Of a DNA stretch of 64,000 nucleotides, positions 32,990 through 42,156 are shown one piece after another. Numbering within the stretch: the first letter of the stretch is position 1; each line of letters opens with the position of its first letter. A program made the position numbers and the translations under genes. The DNA comes from Pleomorphomonas sp. JP5 (GTDB lineage: Bacteria > Pseudomonadota > Alphaproteobacteria > Rhizobiales > Pleomorphomonadaceae), in contig NZ_JAMDLI010000006.1 in the NCBI RefSeq assembly GCF_023721815.1, positions 186,001 through 250,000 of the forward strand. Reading direction: 5' to 3'. The notes beneath the pieces were generated by a model. The model was given only the letters and a program-made list of their open reading frames with translations. It was not told where the DNA came from and ran no database searches.

Positions 32990-33640
32990 TCAGTCCTTGG
33001 CCAGGTAGTAGCTCAGGAACACCTCGAGCCCGTTGTCGACGATGCGGATGGCCTCCTCGGGCGACGGCCTGAGCTCCGCGCCGAACAGCGACTTCTTCAT
33101 GACCTCCGCGGTGCAGAGGGCGATGAAGTGATGGGCGGCGACGGTGGGGTCGCAGGGCCTCAGGCGACCATCGGCCACGGCTTCGCCGAACACCTCGGTC
33201 AGCCGCGTCGTGCCGCGCTCGGCGCCGGCCCGGAAGAACAGGGCGCCGACGGCGGGGAACTTCTCCACCGCGCCCACCACCATGCGGATGGTCGACATGT
33301 GGGTCTCGCCGGTGAGCAGCTCGTTGAAGCTGATGGCGAAGGCCCGGAGGTTGTCGCGGAAGCTTTCGGCCGTCGGCTGGAAGGCGTCGAGCGCGGCGGC
33401 CAGTTCCTGCTTCTCGTCGGCGATCAGCTGCTCGAACAGCTCGTCCTTGTTGGTGAAGTAGACGTAGAGCGTGCCCTTGGACACGCCGGCCGCCTTGGCG
33501 ATGGCGTCCATCGAGGCGCCCTCGTAACCCTTGGCGCGGAACACCTCGCGGGCCCCGTCGAGGATCTGCCGCCGCTTCTCGCTGTCGTGCCCTTCCGCGC
33601 CGGCTACCGAGCCGCCGGGTTGCGCCGCTACCTTGCTCAT
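32990..33640 (-). CDS. TetR-family repressor of the efflux operon
   Basis: A 216-residue repressor. Its helix-turn-helix reads GASMDAIAKAAGVSKGTLYV then YFTNKDELFEQL. The C-terminal part matches the TetR subgroup found beside RND/EmrAB pumps. It is divergent from emrA, with a perfect dyad in the gap. Inducing compounds are unknown. Confidence 0.88.
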   Translation of the reverse strand: MSKVAAQPGGSVAGAEGHDSEKRRQILDGAREVFRAKGYEGASMDAIAKAAGVSKGTLYVYFTNKDELFEQLIADEKQELAAALDAFQPTAESFRDNLRAFAISFNELLTGETHMSTIRMVVGAVEKFPAVGALFFRAGAERGTTRLTEVFGEAVADGRLRPCDPTVAAHHFIALCTAEVMKKSLFGAELRPSPEEAIRIVDNGLEVFLSYYLAKD

Positions 33641-33817
33641 CCACCCCTGCCCTCGCGGCGCTGATTCCGCCCGCGCTGTTCATTGTCGGCATTTGCCGCC
33701 CGAGGGCCAGCCTGCCTTTTGGCGATCGCCGTTCACGGAAATCCGGCGCCACGATCACATTTTGCTGAGACTGCCCATGAAAGGGACAAATCGTCAACCA
33801 AGCGCCAATACTGCGAT

Positions 33818-33836
33818 TGACCGAACGGTTCGGTCA
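33818..33836. promoter_or_regulatory. Palindromic TetR operator upstream of emrA
   Basis: TGACCGAA and TTCGGTCA are perfect inverted arms around CGG, 100 bp before emrA. The pattern TGACCG...CGGTCA is common for TetR-family sites. Confidence 0.75.
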
Positions 33837-33935
33837 TGAGATAACACTTTCGACGTATAGGAACAACACCTAAGACTTTAGTCGCAGGATACTTTGATCC
33901 TGCGCCGTCCGCACAACGGACAGATGGAGATTTCA

Positions 33936-35174
33936 ATGGCCAAGCGCGAAGCGAACGCCGCTCACGAGAGCGACGGCTCGGAAGCCACTGTCACTCAGAT
34001 CCGCCCGGCCGCGGAGGCTGCGCACAAGCCCGTTGGCGAGGCGCCTCACCACGCCGCCGCGACGCAGCCCCCGAAGACCGCGGAGCCGAAGAAGAAGAGC
34101 AACGTGACGGGCCGACTCGTCCTCGTCGCCCTCCTCGGCGCCGCCGCCTGGTTCGGCGGCAAGGCCGGCTATGCCTGGTGGATCGATGGCCGCTTCCTGG
34201 TTTCCACCGACGACGCCTATGTCGCCGCCGACATCACCACCCTGGCCGCCAAGGCCTCCGGCTACGTGACCGAGGTGATGGTGGCCGACAATCAGCTGGT
34301 GAAGAAGGGCGACGTTCTCGCCCGCGTCGACAGCGGCGACTACGCGCTGGCCGTCGCCCAGGCCCAGAACGCGCTCGTCGGCAACCGCGCCACCATAGCC
34401 CGCATCGACAAGCAGATCGCCGCCGGCGAGGCCCAGGTCGCTCAGGCCAAGGCGGGCGTCGCCTCCGCCGAAGCCACGCTGGAATCCAAGGACATCGACT
34501 TCACCCGCCAGTCGACGCTGGTGAACAACAAGGTGTCGGCCCAGTCGCAGCTCGACGACGCCCGCACCGCCCGCGATGCCGCCCGCGCCTCGCTGGCCTC
34601 GGCCGAGGCAGCCGTCGCCGTCGCTGAGGCCAACATCGAAGTGCTGAAGGCCCAGAAGGTCGAGGCGGAAGCCACCGGCAAGAGCCTTCAGACCGCCCTC
34701 GACAAGGCCAACCGCGACCTGTCCTTCACCGAGATCCGCGCGCCCGTCGACGGCGTCATCGGCAACAAGGCCTTCGAGGTCGGCACCTACGTGACGCCCG
34801 GCCAGCAGCTGGCCTCGCTGGTCGCCACCGGCAGCGCCCACATCGAAGCCAACTACAAGGAAACCCAGCTGGCCGAGCTGGTTCCCGGCGAGACCGTGCG
34901 CATCACCGTCGACGCCCTCGGCGAGGAGGAGACCATCCTCGGCAAGGTCGAGAGCCTGTCGCCGGCCACCGGCTCGGTGTTCAGCCTGCTGCCGGCCAAC
35001 AACGCCACCGGCAACTTCACCAAGGTGGTGCAGCGCCTGCCGGTGCGCATCTCGGTGCCCGACGACGTGGCGCTGAGCGGCAAGCTCCGCCCCGGCCTCT
35101 CCGTGGTGGTCGCCGCCGATCCGCGCACCGCGCCGACGGACACCCAGACGGCCGCCGTCGCTCCGGCCAACTAA
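33936..35174 (+). CDS. emrA: EmrA-type membrane fusion protein
   Basis: A 412-residue HlyD-family adaptor of a multidrug efflux system. A low-complexity cytoplasmic tail is followed by one membrane helix (LVLVALLGAAAWFGGKAGYA). The lipoyl halves are DDAYVAADITTLAAKASGYV and LSFTEIRAPVDGVIG, and the coiled-coil hairpin between them is Ala-rich. It should link EmrB to an outer-membrane channel. GGAG lies 8 bp ahead of the start. The operon continues to emrB after 298 bp. Confidence 0.9.
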   Translation: MAKREANAAHESDGSEATVTQIRPAAEAAHKPVGEAPHHAAATQPPKTAEPKKKSNVTGRLVLVALLGAAAWFGGKAGYAWWIDGRFLVSTDDAYVAADITTLAAKASGYVTEVMVADNQLVKKGDVLARVDSGDYALAVAQAQNALVGNRATIARIDKQIAAGEAQVAQAKAGVASAEATLESKDIDFTRQSTLVNNKVSAQSQLDDARTARDAARASLASAEAAVAVAEANIEVLKAQKVEAEATGKSLQTALDKANRDLSFTEIRAPVDGVIGNKAFEVGTYVTPGQQLASLVATGSAHIEANYKETQLAELVPGETVRITVDALGEEETILGKVESLSPATGSVFSLLPANNATGNFTKVVQRLPVRISVPDDVALSGKLRPGLSVVVAADPRTAPTDTQTAAVAPAN

Positions 35175-35180
35175 TATCCC

Positions 35181-35211
35181 GCGCGACCGGTCCTCCGGGG
35201 ATCGGTCGCGC
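35181..35211 (+). terminator. Hairpin after emrA
   Basis: A 9-bp stem GCGCGACCG/CGGTCGCGC lies 6 bp after the emrA stop. There is no T tract. It may attenuate read-through into emrB or protect the emrA 3' end. Confidence 0.5.
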
Positions 35212-35286
35212 TCTCGCCCTGATCCGACCGACTTGCGCGCGGGTGCTTCCCGCCGCGCCCTCGGCCGATAGAGCTTTCGGTCTCAC

Positions 35287-35454
35287 GCAACTCCGGACGC
35301 AAAACCGGTATCCACTTTTGCTGGAGTTGCTCTCGTTTCTGCTCTCACGCAACTCCAGACGCAAAACCGGTATCCACTTTTGCTGGAGTTGCTCTCGTTT
35401 CTGCTCTCACGCAACTCCGGACGCAAAACCGGTATCCACTTTTGCTGGAGTTGC
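35287..35454. repeat. Three tandem 62-bp copies of the dispersed palindromic repeat
   Basis: Copies begin at 35287, 35349 and 35411, exactly 62 bp apart and nearly identical. Each has outer arms GCAACTCC/GGAGTTGC and inner arms GCAAAA/TTTTGC around CCGGTATCCAC, so each can fold into a nested hairpin. The array fills the gap between emrA and emrB. Confidence 0.92.
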
Positions 35455-35472
35455 TCCTAACCGGTCACGTCC

Positions 35473-37038
35473 ATGTCCGCCATTGCCACGGCCGATGCCG
35501 GCCCCACCTTCACGACGCGCCGCCTGTTCACCTTCATCTGCATGGTGTTCGGCATGTTCATGGCGATCCTGGACATCCAGATCGTCTCGGCGTCGCTATC
35601 GGAGATCCAGGCCGGCCTTGGCGCCGCCAATGACGAGATCTCCTGGGTCCAGACCTCCTATCTGATCGCCGAAGTGATCATGATCCCGCTGTCGGGCTAC
35701 CTGTCGCGCATGATCTCGACGCGCTGGATGTTCGTCATCGCCGCCGGCGGCTTCACCTTCGCCTCGATGATGTGCGCCTTCGCCTCCTCGATCAACGAGA
35801 TGATCCTGTGGCGCGCCGTGCAGGGCTTCATCGGCGGCGGCATGATCCCCACCGTGTTCGCCTCGGCCTACACCATCTTCCCGCGCAGCAAGATGGGGCT
35901 GGTGACGCCGATCATCGGTCTCGTCGCCACGCTGGCGCCGACCATCGGGCCCACGGCCGGCGGCTACCTTACCGAGATCTTCTCCTGGCACTGGCTGTTC
36001 CTGGTCAACATCATCCCCGGCGTCTTCGTCACCGTGACCAGCTACTTCCTGATCGACTTCGACGAGCCGGACTTCAGCCTGTTCAAGGTGTTCGACTGGT
36101 GGGGCCTTGCCGCCATGGCGGCCTTCCTCGGCTCGATGGAATACGTGCTGGAGGAAGGCCCCAGCAAGGACTGGCTGGCCGACGAGCGCATCGCCATCCT
36201 CACCGGCGTCATGGTGATCGGCGGCATCGTGTTCTTCTTCCGCGCACTGACGCGCGCCAACCCGATCGTCGACCTCAAGGCCTTCGCCAACCGCAACTTC
36301 GCCTTCGGCAGCGCCTTCTCCTTCTGCCTCGGCATCGGCCTTTATGGCCTCACCTACCTCTATCCGGTGTACCTCGCGCGCATTCGCGGCTTCTCGGCCT
36401 TGCAGATCGGCGAGACCATGTTCGTCTCCGGCGTCGCCATGCTCTTGACCGCCCCCTTCGCCGGCCGTCTCTCCACCAAGCTCGACCCGCGCGTCATGAT
36501 GGGCATCGGCTTTGCCGGCATCGCCGTCGCCACCTGGCTCTCGACCGGCTTCACCGCCGACTGGGACTTCTGGGAGCTGTTCTGGCCGCAGGTGTTCCGC
36601 GGCGTGTTCATGATGATCTGCATGATCCCCATCAACAACATCGCGCTCGGCACCCTGCCGCCGGCCGAGATGAAGAACGCCTCGGGCCTGTTCAACCTCA
36701 CCCGCAACCTTGGCGGCGCCGTCGGCCTGGCCCTGATCAACCAGATCATGACCAACCGCACCGACCTGCACTTCGACCGGCTGCGCGAGGCGGTGAACAT
36801 CACCAGCTCCACCGCCATGGCGACGATTGCCGGCATGGAACGCAGCCTGTCGGAACTGGGCAGCAACGCCCACACCGCCGCCATCTCCCGCCTCACCGGC
36901 CTCGCTCAACAGCAGTCCACGGTGATGGCCTTCAACGACATCTTCCTGATCCTGACGGTGCTGTTCGTCGTGCTGCTGATCGCCCTGCCCATGGTCAAGA
37001 AGCCCGCCGCGCAAGGCGGTGGCGGCGGCGGGCATTGA
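35473..37038 (+). CDS. emrB: EmrB/QacA-family (DHA2) drug:H+ antiporter
   Basis: A 521-residue inner-membrane transporter with about 14 predicted helices. MVFGMFMAILDIQIVSASL carries the DHA2 motif D1. GYLSRMISTRWMFV is motif A, and WRAVQGFIGGGMIPTVFAS is motif B. GLVATLAPTIGPTAGGYL is motif C. It should work with EmrA to export hydrophobic compounds. Both follow a TetR-controlled promoter, but three palindromic repeats separate the two genes. Confidence 0.9.
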   Translation: MSAIATADAGPTFTTRRLFTFICMVFGMFMAILDIQIVSASLSEIQAGLGAANDEISWVQTSYLIAEVIMIPLSGYLSRMISTRWMFVIAAGGFTFASMMCAFASSINEMILWRAVQGFIGGGMIPTVFASAYTIFPRSKMGLVTPIIGLVATLAPTIGPTAGGYLTEIFSWHWLFLVNIIPGVFVTVTSYFLIDFDEPDFSLFKVFDWWGLAAMAAFLGSMEYVLEEGPSKDWLADERIAILTGVMVIGGIVFFFRALTRANPIVDLKAFANRNFAFGSAFSFCLGIGLYGLTYLYPVYLARIRGFSALQIGETMFVSGVAMLLTAPFAGRLSTKLDPRVMMGIGFAGIAVATWLSTGFTADWDFWELFWPQVFRGVFMMICMIPINNIALGTLPPAEMKNASGLFNLTRNLGGAVGLALINQIMTNRTDLHFDRLREAVNITSSTAMATIAGMERSLSELGSNAHTAAISRLTGLAQQQSTVMAFNDIFLILTVLFVVLLIALPMVKKPAAQGGGGGGH

Positions 37039-37059
37039 GGGGGCGGAGGCAGGCTTTCC

Positions 37060-37266
37060 TCAGGCCTTCTTGGCGTGCTTCTTCAAGAGGGCAAGACGCC
37101 TTTGCTCGGCTGTCAGCCCCTGTTGATCGAAGTCGGCGAACATGCGTTCGGAACTGGGGCTAAGTTTGATCCCCTCGACCGCGCTGATCTTGTTGAACGC
37201 CGACCGACCCAGCACGATTGTGCTGCTGGCGATGCGGGAGGATGGTTTGGCGGCGGACCGTTTCAT
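37060..37266 (-). CDS. Small basic protein, possible antitoxin-like
   Basis: A 68-residue protein containing GRSAFNKISAVEGIKLSPSS then QQGLTAEQRRLALLKKHAKK. Short proteins with the pattern FxKISAVEGIxLT...R(R)GLSxEERR are widespread in alphaproteobacteria and sometimes accompany toxins. None is adjacent here. ATG 37266 has TAGGA upstream; GTG 37272 is an alternative. The function is unknown. Confidence 0.6.
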   Translation of the reverse strand: MKRSAAKPSSRIASSTIVLGRSAFNKISAVEGIKLSPSSERMFADFDQQGLTAEQRRLALLKKHAKKA

Positions 37267-37313
37267 GAACACATCCTACCATGGAACGGATGCCTTCCAG
37301 CTCCCTCATGTCC

Positions 37314-38318
37314 TCAGCCAGCTGCGTCGTAGAAGGCGGGGCGGTCGCCGGGGGTGACGGGCACCGTGTCGCCGCTCTTCAGCGCCTTCAGCGCCGCTTC
37401 GGCGGTCAGCGAGGCGACATAGCCGTCCCAGGCCGAGGAGCCCTGGAAGCGCCCGCCGTTCAACGCCACCACGAAGTCGCGCAGCTGGCAGCGATAGGCC
37501 TCGGCGAAGCGGCCGACCCAGTCGCCCTCCACCGCATGGCCATCAAGGCCGGTCAGCCGTCGCCGTGTCGGCGGGTGAGGATCGAGGCTGAGCGTGCCCT
37601 CCTCGCACACCAGCTCGCCCTGCACGTCGTAGCCATACTGGGCGTCGAGGAAGGCCTCCACCGATACCACCACCCCGCTTGCCGTCTCCAGGATCATCAT
37701 CAGCGGCTGGCGGTTCGGCGCCTTGCGCGACGGGCGCGCCCGCACCACCCGGACGCGCGCATGGTCCTCGCCGAGCACGAAGCGGGAAATGTCGATCTCG
37801 TGGACGCAGGAGTTGGCCAGCACCAGATCGGACGTCACATAGTCCGGCCCGACGGCGTTGCGGTGGATGCAATGGAGAAACAGCGGGTTGCCGAGCGTGC
37901 CGGCCGTCACGGCGGCGCGCATCGCCCGATAGCCGGGGTCGAAGCGGCGCATGAAACCGACCTGCACCAGTTGCCGTCCGCCGGCCACCTCGGCATCGAC
38001 GATGCCCCTGGCCTCGTCGAGGCTGGTCGCCATCGGCTTTTCGCACAGGACCGGCTTGCCAAGCGCGATGGCGGCCCGCGTCAACGGCGCATGCGTCGCA
38101 TCGGGCGAAGCGATGATGACGGCGTCGACGGCCGGATCGGCAATCAGCTGGCCGGGGTCGGCGTGGATCTTGCAGCCATCGGCCGCCACCCGTTCCGCCC
38201 TGCCCCGATCCTTGTCGTGAACCGCCACCAGCTCCGCGCCGGCAATATCGCTCCGCAGGATGCGGGCGTGATCGGCCCCCATGATACCACAGCCGACGAG
38301 GCCGAAACGAACCGCCAT
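37314..38318 (-). CDS. Gfo/Idh/MocA-family oxidoreductase (inositol dehydrogenase-like)
   Basis: A 334-residue NAD(P)-dependent dehydrogenase. The N-terminal Rossmann motif is GLVGCGIMGADHARIL. The catalytic Lys lies in CEKPMATSLDEA, and HEIDISRFVLGE carries the H-x-x-x-D pair of the family. It resembles inositol 2-dehydrogenases (IolG), but the substrate cannot be fixed. GGAGG precedes the start. It is divergent from a short-chain dehydrogenase gene. Confidence 0.85.
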   Translation of the reverse strand: MAVRFGLVGCGIMGADHARILRSDIAGAELVAVHDKDRGRAERVAADGCKIHADPGQLIADPAVDAVIIASPDATHAPLTRAAIALGKPVLCEKPMATSLDEARGIVDAEVAGGRQLVQVGFMRRFDPGYRAMRAAVTAGTLGNPLFLHCIHRNAVGPDYVTSDLVLANSCVHEIDISRFVLGEDHARVRVVRARPSRKAPNRQPLMMILETASGVVVSVEAFLDAQYGYDVQGELVCEEGTLSLDPHPPTRRRLTGLDGHAVEGDWVGRFAEAYRCQLRDFVVALNGGRFQGSSAWDGYVASLTAEAALKALKSGDTVPVTPGDRPAFYDAAG

Positions 38319-38460
38319 GTCAAATCCTCCCAACGCTTCTTTTGTCGCGACGAGACCGGCTTCCTCCAAGCCCGCCCAGCGCCGGTTGAACGGCCGCACC
38401 ACCGCCCCTAAGTAGCAAACACGTCGTACCGACCATGGCGCATTCTGCAAAGGAAACAAG

Positions 38461-39198
38461 ATGAAGGTAGCACTGGTGACCGGCGCCTCGCGCGGTCTTG
38501 GCGCCGTGATGGCCAGGGAACTGGCGCGCGCCGGTTGGGCCGTCGCCGTCAACTACGCCAACGACACGCACGGGGCCGAAGCCGTGGCCGCCGACATTCG
38601 GGCAGCCGGCGGCAAGGCCGCCGCCGTCAGGTTCAGCGTCATCGATCAAGCCCAGATCCGGGCCGGCCTTGACGAGATCGCCGAGGCCCTCGGCCCCGTC
38701 GACCTCATCGTCAACAACGCCACCGGCCCGCAGCCTGAAATGCCGCTGATGGAGCAATCCTGGCGGACCTATCTCGACCAGTTGGAGTTTTTCGTGAAGG
38801 CGCCGCTCGAACTGCTTCAGGCGGTGCTGCCCGACTGGCGCGCCCGGAAATCCGGCCGCGTCATCAACATCGGTTCGGAAATCGCCGAACTCGGCAATCC
38901 CCTGTTCGGCAACTATGCCGCCGCCAAGGGGGCGATGCTGTCGATGACCCGTTCCTGGGCCAACGAACTGGGCCCGGAGGGCATCACCGTCAACCTCGTG
39001 GCGCCGGGCTGGATCCCCGTCGAACGCCACGCCGGCGTGCAACAGGAGGCGATCGACGGTTACGCCGATCGCACGCCGCTCGGCCACCTGGGCAAGCCGG
39101 AAGACGTCGCCCACATGGTCGTGTTCCTGGCCTCGGACAAAGCCGACTTCATCACCGGCCAGAAATTCGCGGTCAACGGCGGCCGGACGCTGGTTTAG
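38461..39198 (+). CDS. Short-chain dehydrogenase/reductase
   Basis: A 245-residue SDR of the classical type, related to 3-oxoacyl-ACP reductases. The cofactor motif is VTGASRGLGA. NNATGP replaces the usual NNAG. The catalytic Ser lies in NIGSEIAE, with Tyr and Lys in NYAAAKGAM. KFAVNGGRTL ends the protein. The substrate is unknown. It lies just left of the RADAR locus. Confidence 0.85.
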   Translation: MKVALVTGASRGLGAVMARELARAGWAVAVNYANDTHGAEAVAADIRAAGGKAAAVRFSVIDQAQIRAGLDEIAEALGPVDLIVNNATGPQPEMPLMEQSWRTYLDQLEFFVKAPLELLQAVLPDWRARKSGRVINIGSEIAELGNPLFGNYAAAKGAMLSMTRSWANELGPEGITVNLVAPGWIPVERHAGVQQEAIDGYADRTPLGHLGKPEDVAHMVVFLASDKADFITGQKFAVNGGRTLV

Positions 39199-39351
39199 GG
39201 ACGGTTAGCCATTCGCTGAATAGCAGAGCCGAACAGGCGGGCTCCCGCTCAATTTATGGTCGCAACCACTTGATTTGCACCCCCACCTGTCTCACAGATC
39301 GGGCAGGTCTTGATCCAGTCAAGTATTCGGATTTCTTCTTGGGGGGACGGC

Positions 39352-42156
39352 ATGCGCATCATCGATCTCAATCGAAGCGGGGCGGAGCGCTTCGAGGATG
39401 CGAACAAAGTGCTTCAGAACGAGGCTTTCACCCAATTGGGGAAAGCTATTAAAGAACAAAAGCCTTATCGCGACGACTACCTGAAACACTTCCCCAAAGA
39501 GGATAATTTAAGCTACCCCCGCAGACACAACGGCATATTGATAGAAGGAGGTCGAGGGAGCGGAAAAACGACGTTCTTGCTGAATGCCTTGGGTGAGATC
39601 CAAGAGCCAAAGCAGGACTGGGCGAAAGATATTTCCGGGACATTTCATGTGCTTCCCCTGATCGATCCAACACTGATCGAGACCAAGGAGCACATCATAA
39701 TTGTCATCATTTCGTTGATCGACAAGGCCCTGGATAACCACCAAGCAAATCCAGACCCGGACATGAGAGAGGTGGACAAGGCTCGCGAGGAGATGGCGGA
39801 GGGGCTAGGGCTCCTTGATCGCATTGGCAAATCATCTGCCCACGGAGAGGAGTGGGAAGATCCAGAATGGATCATGAGCCGAGGATTGCGCAAAGCCCGC
39901 AAGGGGAGATCGTTCGAGATCAAGTTGAGCAAATTCATCAACGAAGCACTGACAATCCTGAAGAAGGACGCTTTTGTTCTCGCCTTTGATGATGTCGATA
40001 CCAACTTCCAGCATGGCTACACTATTCTCGAAACCATCCGAAAATACCTTACATCGCCACAGATCATCCTATTGATATCCGGCGACTTGGAGCTTTACGG
40101 CCGACTGGTTCGCCGAAACATCTATGATACGTTCGGCGAAGCCGTTTTGAAGCACGACCCCAGCGTGATCGGAAAGACAACGACCGGGCTATCCGAGGCG
40201 GTTCTGGAGCTTGAAGAGCAATACCTGCTCAAGATCGTGCCGCCGCAAAACCGCATCCCCATGCTCTCCCTCAGTGAGATCCTTCAGATCGAGGATCCCG
40301 ATAACGTGAAGGTCATACCCTTGAGCGAGAGCCAGCCCCGGTTAGGCGAGCGCCAGCCCCAGCTGGGCGATAACAAAGGCGAGCCACTTTTGCCTTGGGC
40401 CAGCAATAAAATCCGCGAGCAGCTGCTGGAGAGCGAAAGCAAATCAGAGCACCCCTTCTTCAAACTCATGTCTAGCGAACACTTGCGCCTGCTCGTTGGC
40501 TACCTACGCGCCCTTGGAAGCTCCGCCTCGAACACCGGCTATCGTGGCATCTTCTCGGTCTTCGAGGCACGTCTCCGTACCGCAGGCATCCAGCCTGAAC
40601 GGCTTGCACAGGCCAAGTTGGACGATACCCTTCGCATGACGTTCAGGTGGCTGGTGGAGCAAGACAACCCCACATCGCTTGTCCGCTTCGGCGTTTCCAG
40701 CGATGCGGCCAAGGCCATCATTCTTCACTGCTTTGCCTTGTCCCTGGCTCGGTATCTGAAAGAGACCCCTGACGCCTGCTTGAGATCCTTGTTCACGCTC
40801 AACCTTCCCATCTCCATGATGCAACGGGAGCATTACGCACTACAGGACGTGCGCAAGGCCATGTTCCATTTCATCTGGGAAGAGACGAGCCCCAACTTGC
40901 TGGAAGTCGCCGGCAAGCTCGGCTCCATCGCCCGATCCGGCATCAACGTAGACGGCCAAACGATCGGAAACCTTCGGGCGAGTTCCTTCGGCTCCGTTGG
41001 AACACTACGAAAGATAACCTTTGAAACGTCACTCTCTAGACTGTACGGCTTATCGAATGAGGACCCTAGGAATCCTGAGAACATAGAGCACCTTAGAAAC
41101 CTAGTAGAAGAAAAAAACAAGGCATACTCCAACATATCTTGGGTTGGAGCACTAGCTGCACATGCAAGCGATCTGAAACCGAGGAAGGGACTGACGTGGT
41201 TTTCCCTTGAAGATCTGCACGACCGCTGCGCGACATTTAAGTATTTGCTTAACCTTGCGACCTACGACCACCTGACTAGCCGTGGCGAAACGCTTCGATC
41301 CATCTCCGCGCTCTCGCTTTTTGCCGCCGTTGGACAAATTCTAGCGCAGCAGGAGATTGGCGACCTCGACAGGATGGCGCTGTCGTCCATCATCCCAATC
41401 TTCATTCCCAACGCAAAGCTGGCCCAGCCCGACAAGAGCGCCGAAACCTATACAGACCAAGAGGAGAGTGGCGACAGCGATGACAAGACAGGGGGCAATG
41501 ACGACTCTACGAATAAGGCCTTCTCTGTCTTTCAGGAGCGGCTTCAGGCTTGGCACTCGTTTGCGAAGAAGAACGCCCCAAATGCAGCGGTTTCCCCCAG
41601 CATGCTGACGCGGATTGCCGAGCGGATTCATGATCAACTGTATGCCCTGGATGAGGAAGTGACCCTGGAGTGGAAGACCGGGCATATCCTTCACCGCCAG
41701 ATCACGAATATCCTGCATGCTCTTCTCGTCGTGACCTCGAACAGCTTCGGTCGCCTCGATTCACCCAAGGGATCCGATCGCCCGCTTGTCCAGGCACTCC
41801 AACGCGTAGGCAAAGATATCCACCCCTTGGCCGCCATCGTTATTTCCTGTCCGCTTGTCTGGGCCTTCCTCAATCCGAACGAGACCATCCAGAATAGCGC
41901 AACGGCCACTGACAGCCTGCGAGAAGAGGTCGAAAAAGCCCTGACGGAATGGCAGAAGGCGAGGCCCGAAGTGCAGTCGGACGCAGCCTCTCCCAAGGAG
42001 CAGTTCAAAAAGGAATGGCTTGAGCCACCGGAGATCCGGATCGCCGTGGGGCGTATCACCACGAAAAGCAAGCAGAACACGGTTACCGTGGACGGCTTCT
42101 TCGATGTCCTGAATGTCGTGCCTCGCTACTATCCGCAAGCCAGTGGTACAAAATGA
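39352..42156 (+). CDS. rdrA: RADAR system ATPase RdrA
   Basis: A 934-residue P-loop ATPase. Walker A is GGRGSGKT at residues 66-73 and Walker B is VLAFDDVD at 209-216. A long alpha-helical C-terminal region follows. In RADAR, RdrA rings associate with the RdrB deaminase and cause massive deamination of adenosine or ATP on phage infection. The start at 39352 has a GGGGGG ribosome site; the longer frame from 39310 is less supported. The gene overlaps rdrB by 4 bp. GC is lower than in the flanking genes, suggesting acquisition. Confidence 0.9.
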   Translation: MRIIDLNRSGAERFEDANKVLQNEAFTQLGKAIKEQKPYRDDYLKHFPKEDNLSYPRRHNGILIEGGRGSGKTTFLLNALGEIQEPKQDWAKDISGTFHVLPLIDPTLIETKEHIIIVIISLIDKALDNHQANPDPDMREVDKAREEMAEGLGLLDRIGKSSAHGEEWEDPEWIMSRGLRKARKGRSFEIKLSKFINEALTILKKDAFVLAFDDVDTNFQHGYTILETIRKYLTSPQIILLISGDLELYGRLVRRNIYDTFGEAVLKHDPSVIGKTTTGLSEAVLELEEQYLLKIVPPQNRIPMLSLSEILQIEDPDNVKVIPLSESQPRLGERQPQLGDNKGEPLLPWASNKIREQLLESESKSEHPFFKLMSSEHLRLLVGYLRALGSSASNTGYRGIFSVFEARLRTAGIQPERLAQAKLDDTLRMTFRWLVEQDNPTSLVRFGVSSDAAKAIILHCFALSLARYLKETPDACLRSLFTLNLPISMMQREHYALQDVRKAMFHFIWEETSPNLLEVAGKLGSIARSGINVDGQTIGNLRASSFGSVGTLRKITFETSLSRLYGLSNEDPRNPENIEHLRNLVEEKNKAYSNISWVGALAAHASDLKPRKGLTWFSLEDLHDRCATFKYLLNLATYDHLTSRGETLRSISALSLFAAVGQILAQQEIGDLDRMALSSIIPIFIPNAKLAQPDKSAETYTDQEESGDSDDKTGGNDDSTNKAFSVFQERLQAWHSFAKKNAPNAAVSPSMLTRIAERIHDQLYALDEEVTLEWKTGHILHRQITNILHALLVVTSNSFGRLDSPKGSDRPLVQALQRVGKDIHPLAAIVISCPLVWAFLNPNETIQNSATATDSLREEVEKALTEWQKARPEVQSDAASPKEQFKKEWLEPPEIRIAVGRITTKSKQNTVTVDGFFDVLNVVPRYYPQASGTK

